DNA of 64,000 bases from Ampelomyces quisqualis (taxonomy: Eukaryota; Ascomycota; Dothideomycetes; Pleosporales; Phaeosphaeriaceae), in NCBI GenBank assembly GCA_018398575.1, contig JAGTXZ010000010.1, positions 1,612,001 through 1,676,000 of the forward strand, in the 5' to 3' direction. Both the position numbers and the translations under genes were made by a program. This document shows, piece after piece, positions 57,952 through 64,000 of the stretch; position 1 is the stretch's first letter; each line of letters opens with the position of its first letter. The notes below the pieces were generated by a model. That model had not been told where the DNA came from. It searched no databases and was given only the letters and a program-made list of their open reading frames with translations.

Positions 57952-58954
57952 ATGGGTAACGATGGTGGCTCCATACCTAAGCGCCGCGAACTCGTCAAAG
58001 AAGCCGCCAAAGCCCTGACCTCGGCGCAACTCAAAGAGGCGCAAAACGAACAGCAAGAATACGGCTGGACGACCGACCCGCTCACGCGCAAAAAGCTCGC
58101 CGCACCCGTGGTAAGCGATGCCGCTGGTGTATTATACAACAAGGACTCAATCATTGAGTACCTGCTCAAGGAAGATGGCAGCAGAGAGAAGGAAGAACTG
58201 GGCAAAGTGGCAGGCGTAAAAGGCACGGTTGAGGGTGGCTTCGCAGAGCTGGGCTCCTTTGGCGATAGGATCAAGGGCTTGAAAGACGTAGTTGCAATCA
58301 AGTTTGAGACTGGCGAAGGCGACAAGTGGGTGTGTCCGATTACTGGGAAGGAATTGGGGCCGGGAGCGAAGGGCGTGTATATTGTTCCGTGTGGACATGC
58401 GTTTGCTGGAACAGTGGTCAAGGAAGTCGCTGGGAGTGCTTGTTTGCAGGTATGTTTTGCGACAAGTTCAAAGGATATGGGCTAGAATACTGATGCGAAC
58501 CCAGTGCAACGAACCATACGCCGAAAACGACGTAATACCCATCCTCCCAACCCTCCCAACCGACATCGCACGACTCAACCTCCGCCTCAAAACCCTACGC
58601 GAAAAAGGCCTCACACACACGCTCAAGAAAGCGCCAGGCAGCAAGAAGCGCAAAAAGGGCGCAGACAAAGACGGCACCATCAAGCTCTCAGAGCAAGACA
58701 AGGAGAAACCTCCCTCGGACGAGGAAAAAGCCAAGAAGTCGCAACACATTCAAGCAGATGGCAACGGCATCAAAAATGCCTCCACGGCTTCCCTCACGCA
58801 GAAGGTCATGAAGGAGCAGGAAGAAAGGAATAAGCGCAGGAAGTTAGCGGAGAATGATAATGTGAAGAGTTTATTCAATAAGAGTGATAACCGGCCGGAC
58901 ATGAAGAAGAGTGGGGATTATATGACGAGGGGGTTTAGTATTGGAAGGAAGTGA
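57952..58954 (+). CDS. rtf2: Rtf2-family replication termination / RING-like protein
   Basis: Exons 57952-58449 and 58505-58954 with a 55-bp intron give 315 residues. The start MGNDGGSIPKRRELVK is the family hallmark. The Rtf2 domain (about residues 1-240) includes WTTDPLTRKKLAAPVVSD, LYNKDSIIEYLL and a U-box/RING-like half, WVCPITGKELG then IVPCGHAFAG, then CLQCNEPY across the splice. The C-terminal third is Lys/Glu-rich with nuclear localisation-like runs (KKRKKGADK). In fission yeast Rtf2 stabilises paused forks at the mating-type barrier and also influences splicing; human RTF2 is removed from stalled forks. It is followed 700 bp downstream by an SDR gene. Confidence 0.94.
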
Positions 58955-59652
58955 GGGGGCAACACGGTTTGTGGGTACGGACATGATCATTGATGTGGAG
59001 TTTGGGTGCATAGGATGGCGTTGTGGATTGGTGTGTATCAATCAGCGATGTTGGGCATTACTGATGGCAAAGGATTATGTGCATGATACCCTGCGAGAAA
59101 CGTTGGCAAGTCTTTCACAAGACTTGTCGTCTTAACCACGGTGCACATGACGTGTTATTTGCATGATCGGGATTTCAATCTTCAATGCCGCTCGACTCAC
59201 CGCTTTCGCCGGAGCACTTTACAAGCCGCCTACTTTGGCTCCATCTAAAAACCTACGTGTAGGGCTTCGCATGGCTTTGCATATGCATTCTTTCAAAAGC
59301 ATAAACGCACTCTAGGGAGTTTATGTCCTCCTCGCTGAATCTGTCTTCACCAGAGTTTGAACCGTCAACGGAGGGCCTTCCAAAATCAAGTCATATTAGG
59401 TTTAATTTATAGTGTCAAAGTGTTTTCCAGCAATGTCGAACTCGATTCTTGAGGTGTACGACCGGGATCGAGTCAGCCGACCAAGCCCCAAAGAGACTAG
59501 TTCGGCGAACAGGGTGACTCGGGGCCCGGGCCAATGCGGTGGACCTACTCCGCATTTCGCAAGCTCTCGGCATCTCTGTAGCTCTGGGCTGTAACTGTTG
59601 TGTAGTCGATTTTTTGCCCTGAAGCTCATAATTATCAATATTATAAAGCAAA
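58955..59652. other. Intergenic region upstream of the SDR gene
   Basis: About 700 bp between two plus-strand genes, with no supported open frame. It should hold the Rtf2 transcript end and the SDR promoter. The last 70 bp before the SDR start are AT-rich (tatcaatattataaagcaaa). Confidence 0.6.
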
Positions 59653-60629
59653 ATGTCGGCTTCAAATCGTGTCAACCAGATTGCTGGCCACCTCAACTAC
59701 CCCCAGGGCATGTTGGCTGGGCAGGTCGCCATCATTACCGGGTCAGGACAGGGAATTGGCGCAGAAGCAGCGCGGTTGTTTGCGAATGAGGGCGCCAAGG
59801 TTGTAGTGGCGGATGTGGATGCCAGTAAGTCACCTCCAACTCTGTGCGGTGACAAGTGTAGCTAACATTGGACAGAAAAGGCGCAATCGGTAGTCGACGA
59901 GATCAAGCAGAACGGAGGAAGCGCCATGGCAGTATGCGGCGACGTCCTCGACGACAAGTACATCAAGACGCTCATTGAGAAAGCCGCAGAGTTTGGCAAC
60001 GGCAAGATACACATCATCGTCAACAACGCTGGCTACACATGGGACGGCGTCATCCACAAGATGACGGACAAGCAATGGCACACGATTGTCGATCTGCACG
60101 CAACCGCGCCGTTCAAGATTGTGCGCGCTGCGGCGCCGTACTTCCGCGTCAAGGATGGCGAGCCCAGGAACATCATCCACATCTCGAGTACGTCGGGTGT
60201 GAATGGAAATGCTGGGCAGATCAACTATGCGCTCGCAAAGGCGGGAGTGACTGGCATGACTAAAACGATTGCGAAGGAGTACGTCCCCCCGTCAGACGTC
60301 TGACGTGGCCAATGCTAAACACGTATGGTAGATGGGGTCCTCAGTTTGGCGTGCGCGCAAACACGGTTGCGTTTGGACACATCCAGACGCGATTGACGGC
60401 TGCGAAGGAAGCTGGTGCGTTCATTACGACGCCCGATGGGGAGAAGGTGGCGCTGGGGATACCGTCGGCGCAGAAGGCAGCGCCAAAGGGCCAGGAACAC
60501 GTGGACATACCCCTGAGGCGGCCGGGGACGGCGACGGAGGCGGCGAGTGCGGTGTTGGCGCTTGCGAGTCCGTTGATGAGCTACGTGAACGGAGAGACGA
60601 TCCGGGTTACTGGGGGACGGGGCATGTAG
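59653..60629 (+). CDS. Short-chain dehydrogenase/reductase, FabG-like
   Basis: Exons 59653-59824, 59876-60278 and 60332-60629 (introns 51 and 53 bp) give 290 residues. The classical SDR pattern is complete: cofactor loop TGSGQGIG (TGxxxGxG), VADVDA with an acidic residue after beta-2 that favours NAD(H), NNAG, catalytic Ser in IHISSTSG, and YALAK for Tyr-x-x-x-Lys. Joining over the second intron reads TIAKEWGPQFGVRANTVAFG. The insertion PLMSYVNGETIRVTGG at the C-terminus is FabG-like. Members reduce 3-oxoacyl or related carbonyl substrates; the N-terminal 20 residues (NQIAGHLNYPQGMLAGQ) match fungal 3-oxoacyl-reductase-like proteins, some of them mitochondrial or peroxisomal. The precise substrate is not predictable. 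Confidence 0.9.
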
Positions 60630-60843
60630 GCTTAGTCAACATGCCGGGGTCCCGCGTCCAGACTCCAGACACAACGAGATAGTCGAGTGCCGGCGAGCCG
60701 CAACTCCCCATTCCCATCCTTTCGCAGACCTTGGCCGTGGTGCCAGTCGTTCCCTAGTGCACCGCTGCGCCATGCATACGCCCACACGGTAGCCCACACA
60801 CGCACACCGTCTGCCTGCCCAGCACGCCCCCTTGCCCGCCACC

Positions 60844-63608
60844 ATGCCCGACGAGAAACATGGCTACGAGCGCCCGCCCACGCCGCCGCCCATCCCCACG
60901 TACGAAGAGGCGACGTCGTCTCGCCGCGCCTCTGCGCGCCTCGGCCCCCGCGAAGTCAGCGACGACGCGGAGCGGCAGGGGCTCCTGGGCCCGCACACCC
61001 ACGTGCAGTCGGACCAGCGCAGACGCCACGGCTACTACCAGGCGCCCTCGGTGCAGTCGCTCGAGCAGGCCGACGGCGAGTCGGAGCCCGGCAGTCCGGC
61101 GCGCGACAGCCAGGACGACGCCTTGCGGCAGACCATGGAGGAGATGGAGGTACTGGACCCGGAGTCGGCAGAGGACGGCCGCCCACCGAGGAGCCGCCCG
61201 AGTGCGCGCTTTTCGAAACGCTTCTACAGCATCGCCAATCCCTTCTCGAGCTTCAACCTTGCGCGCATACGATGGCCGGCCAGGTGGCGCCCGGACTGGA
61301 CATTCATCCACCAACGAATCCCTACCATGCCGGACGAGTACAGGCCCGGCTGGTCGGTGATCGCGCGGCTGTGCGGGCTGGTCCTGATCATCTCGCTGGT
61401 CTACTTGCTGGTCGTGAGCGACGTGGTGCCCATGGGCGGCGGATTCGGCGCGCAGTTCAACCCCGAGTGGGTGCGGGGCACGGCCATCTCGAGTGTCGAG
61501 GGCTGGCGGATAGAGAAGAACCTCGAGTACATCACGAGCTACGACCACATTGGCGGCACACAGGGCAGCTATGTGCTGGGCCAGTGGATCGAGGGCCAGT
61601 TCAAGAATGCGCACATGGACACGTACACGCACGACGAGTACTGGGTCTACATGAACTATGCGCAAAACGACGGGAGGAAGGTCGCCATTGTGGATCCGCC
61701 GGAGAAGAGATGGAGGGCCAAATTGGAAGAGCCGTCTGTCTTCAACCCGCCGAAAGCTCAAACGCCCGCGTACCACGGCATGTCTGCATCTGGAAACGTT
61801 ACTGGGCCGCTGATATACGTCAACTACTGCGACAAGAAAGACTTTAAGAGGTTAGGGGACAGCGACATCAATGTACAAGGGACCATCGCGTTGTGTCGGT
61901 ACTATGGGACGCAGCCTGACCTTGCCATGAAGATCAAGGCAGCTCAGGACGCTGAATGTGCTGGTGTGCTGGTATACTCCGACCCCGCCGACGATGGCTT
62001 CAAGAAGGGCAATCCCGTGCCTGATGGCAGGTGGAGACCGGGCGACAGTGTCCACCGTGGCTCGGTAGCGCAAACAAACATGATCATGGGCGACGTCACG
62101 ACTCCCGGAAAACCGAGCTTCAACAAGGTCGAGCGCATGTCCAAGGACACCAACCCTGCACTGCCAAAGATACCCAGTCTTCCACTCTCGTGGAAAGACG
62201 CACAGAAATTGCTGCAGTCGTTGAAGGGATCTGGCGAGAAGCTTCCGGCTGAGTGGGTCGGCGGTGTACCCGACGTCGGTGATGAATGGTTCTCCGGTCA
62301 TCCTGACACCGCGCCAAAGGTCAACCTGCAAAACTTGCAAGACGAAACGCCCCAGCAACTGGTCACCAACATCTTCGGCACATTTCTTGGCATCGAGGAT
62401 GGTGCCAGGAAGGTCATTGTGGGCAACCACCGCGACTCATGGTGCTTTGGTGCTGCTGACCCAGGCTCAGGCACAGCTGTCATGCTGGAGGTTGTGCGCG
62501 TGCTTGGACAACTACGCGCACAAGGATGGCGTCCACTTCGAACCATTGAATTTGCGTCATGGGACGCTGGCGAGTACAACAAGATCGGCTCCACCGAGCA
62601 CGTCGAGGCAAACGAAGAAGCACTTCGTGAGAGTGCCATTGCATACCTAAACGTTGATGTCGGTATTACAGGCGATCAGCTTTGGGCGAGGGGCTCTCCA
62701 ATCTTCCAGCACGCATGGATGCGCGTCATTGACCGTCTAAGCGACCCTCGTGAGAACAAAACGCTCAAAGAGCTTTGGGACAGCAAGAGCAACCAGATTG
62801 GCAATTTGGGAGCCGCAAGTGATACTGCACCCTTCCAATACATCGCCGGCGCCTCTGCGATCGACTTTGGTTTCTCCAGCTCCTCCACCGGCTCTGCTTC
62901 TTCCCACCCTCTCGCAGGCTCCTGCTACGAAACATACTCTTGGATGGCCAAATACATCGACCCCGGCTGGTCCTACCACTCTCTCCTTGCGCAAATATGG
63001 GTCCTCCTCATCCTCGAACTCGCCCAAGACCCCATCATGCCGCTCAAAATCGACCACTACGCCCGCCACCTGCAAGAAGAAGGCCAGAAACTCCTCGACT
63101 GGACAGAAATCCAAGCCGACGGGAATTACGATATCGAAATGTTCCAACCGCTTGTGGACAGCTTGTCGAACTTGAAAAATAAGGCGGATAACTTCCACAA
63201 GTGGGAAACATATTGGTACAATCAAGTCTATGCGACGGGCGGGTTTGAAACTCAGGGCGTAAAGATGCAGAGACTTGCGCATAATGTCAAGATTGCGCAG
63301 TTTGAGAGCGACTTGTTGGATTTGCCGAGGGGGGAGGAGGATAACGGGGCGCATGGTGTAAGTCCATCTATCTTTCCCCTCCCACATTCTTCACTTCATC
63401 TAAGGATTGTCATGCTAACAACGACAAATAGCTTCCTGGTCGCGACCAATTCAAACACGTCATCTTCGCGCCCAGCGCCGACAACGCGCTGGAATCATCC
63501 GTGTATCCGTTCATACGAGACGCAATCGCCAAGAAGGATTGGGATGGGGCGCATAAGGCGATTCAAATGACGGCCGATGTGTTAAATCGCGCAGGGGATA
63601 ATCTGTAA
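60844..63608 (+). CDS. Glutamate carboxypeptidase II / transferrin receptor-like membrane protein, probably inactive
   Basis: Exons 60844-63357 and 63432-63608 with a 74-bp intron give 896 residues. A Pro-rich cytosolic tail with a PPxY-like motif (PPIPTYEEA) is followed by a single membrane anchor (VIARLCGLVLIISLVYLLVV, about residues 173-192), then a PA domain (GPLIYVNYC, ECAGVLVYSDPADDG), an M28-peptidase-like domain and a TFR-type dimerisation domain. Compared with human GCPII, zinc-ligand equivalents His529 (NHRDSW), Asp539 (ADPGSG) and Glu577 are present, but the catalytic Glu is Gly576 (SWDAGEY) and the last zinc-ligand His is Gly692 (PLAGSCYETY). It therefore looks like a pseudoenzyme, closer in role to yeast Tre1/Tre2 adaptor proteins, which bring Rsp5 to cargo through PPxY-type motifs. 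Confidence 0.85.
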
Positions 63609-64000
63609 AAAGAGGTGAAGGTTTTGGGTTGTTGCATCAAGTGGCGCTTTTGGGTCAAGTGGCGTTTTTGGGTGTATCTGTGATAAGATCTGTGCTGTGA
63701 AGCAAAGCATTGGGTGTTCATGTGTAGGTTTTTGTGTATAGCTTGTTGAAAGAAACTCATTCTTATCTATTGTCACTCATGACGCTGTCGCTGTTTGCGT
63801 GGGGTGAGTGTGTCGACGATAGGGAGGTACATAAACCTCCTCGTTTGACTTCGTTCTTTTTCCTTACTACACCACAGCAAACATTTCTTCTCTTCTAACA
63901 ATCCATGTACTACCAGTATATGAGAATTCATCCGTCTTGCGCTCTTCTCCTTCCTTTTGTCCCAAATATGGAGTGCGCTGAGTTACATGTTTCTTGTTCC
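63609..64000. other. 3' flank with a short direct repeat
   Basis: About 390 bp to the window edge. Two 19-bp near-copies of AAGTGGCG[CT]TTTTGGGT lie side by side at about 63640-63676. Downstream sequence is pyrimidine-rich (CTCCTCGTTTGACTTCG, TTCTTCTCTTC), perhaps the leader of a gene beyond the window. No complete gene. Confidence 0.55.

Overview
The window is nuclear DNA of a filamentous ascomycete, most likely a dothideomycete of the Pleosporales type. Nearly every gene is split by 45-110 bp GT-AG introns with CTAAC/CTGAC-like branch sites, genes are compact and lie on both strands, and families typical of Pezizomycotina are present (Con7, UstYa/DUF3328, Atg15 with a C-terminal tail, fungal F-box/LRR proteins). 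Two very AT-rich, TpA-rich blocks (1-1615 and about 21885-22420) look like repeats degraded by repeat-induced point mutation (RIP). The order placement is inference; no rRNA, tRNA or CRISPR was found.

Left part (1-7 kb), accessory. An AT-rich block abuts the stop codon of a Ser-rich secreted-type protein. Next come a secreted TAP-like alpha/beta hydrolase whose 3' end runs into that gene, and a clearly broken Asp-box repeat gene carrying two frameshifts and an internal deletion.

6.7-21.7 kb, mostly housekeeping: Per1 (GPI-anchor remodelling), a mitochondrial ribosomal protein (probably mL50), Arp6 (SWR1 complex), a coiled-coil spindle-pole/kinetochore-type protein, a VPS9-domain Rab GEF, the autophagic lipase Atg15 divergent from it across a GC-rich tandem repeat, and a lineage-specific unknown protein.

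21.9-33 kb, accessory: an RIP-like island, a UstYa-like protein, a CYP52-type P450, a secreted esterase-like-of-phytase protein, and a 986-residue protein with a duplicated Cys/His module that I cannot assign to a known family.

33-44.4 kb: glucosidase II beta subunit, the Rad9 checkpoint clamp subunit, an F-box/LRR protein with a 12-bp microexon, a Thi20-type thiamin biosynthesis kinase fused to a TenA domain, and the DEAD-box helicase Dbp2 with a 449-bp intron inside helicase motif V.

44.4-64 kb: a 6.3-kb stretch with no convincing gene upstream of the C2H2 regulator Con7, another 3.3-kb gene-free stretch, then a PPR protein, Rtf2, a short-chain dehydrogenase and a glutamate-carboxypeptidase/transferrin-receptor-like membrane protein whose catalytic Glu and one zinc-ligand His are replaced by Gly.

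The genes do not form one pathway. The UstYa/P450/phytase-like trio is the only hint of an accessory metabolic group, and no backbone enzyme or repeat-type precursor peptide gene was found with it. The best candidate for something undescribed is the tandem Cys/His module at 30.4-31.2 kb. All exon junctions were inferred by eye from splice consensus, frame and family fit.
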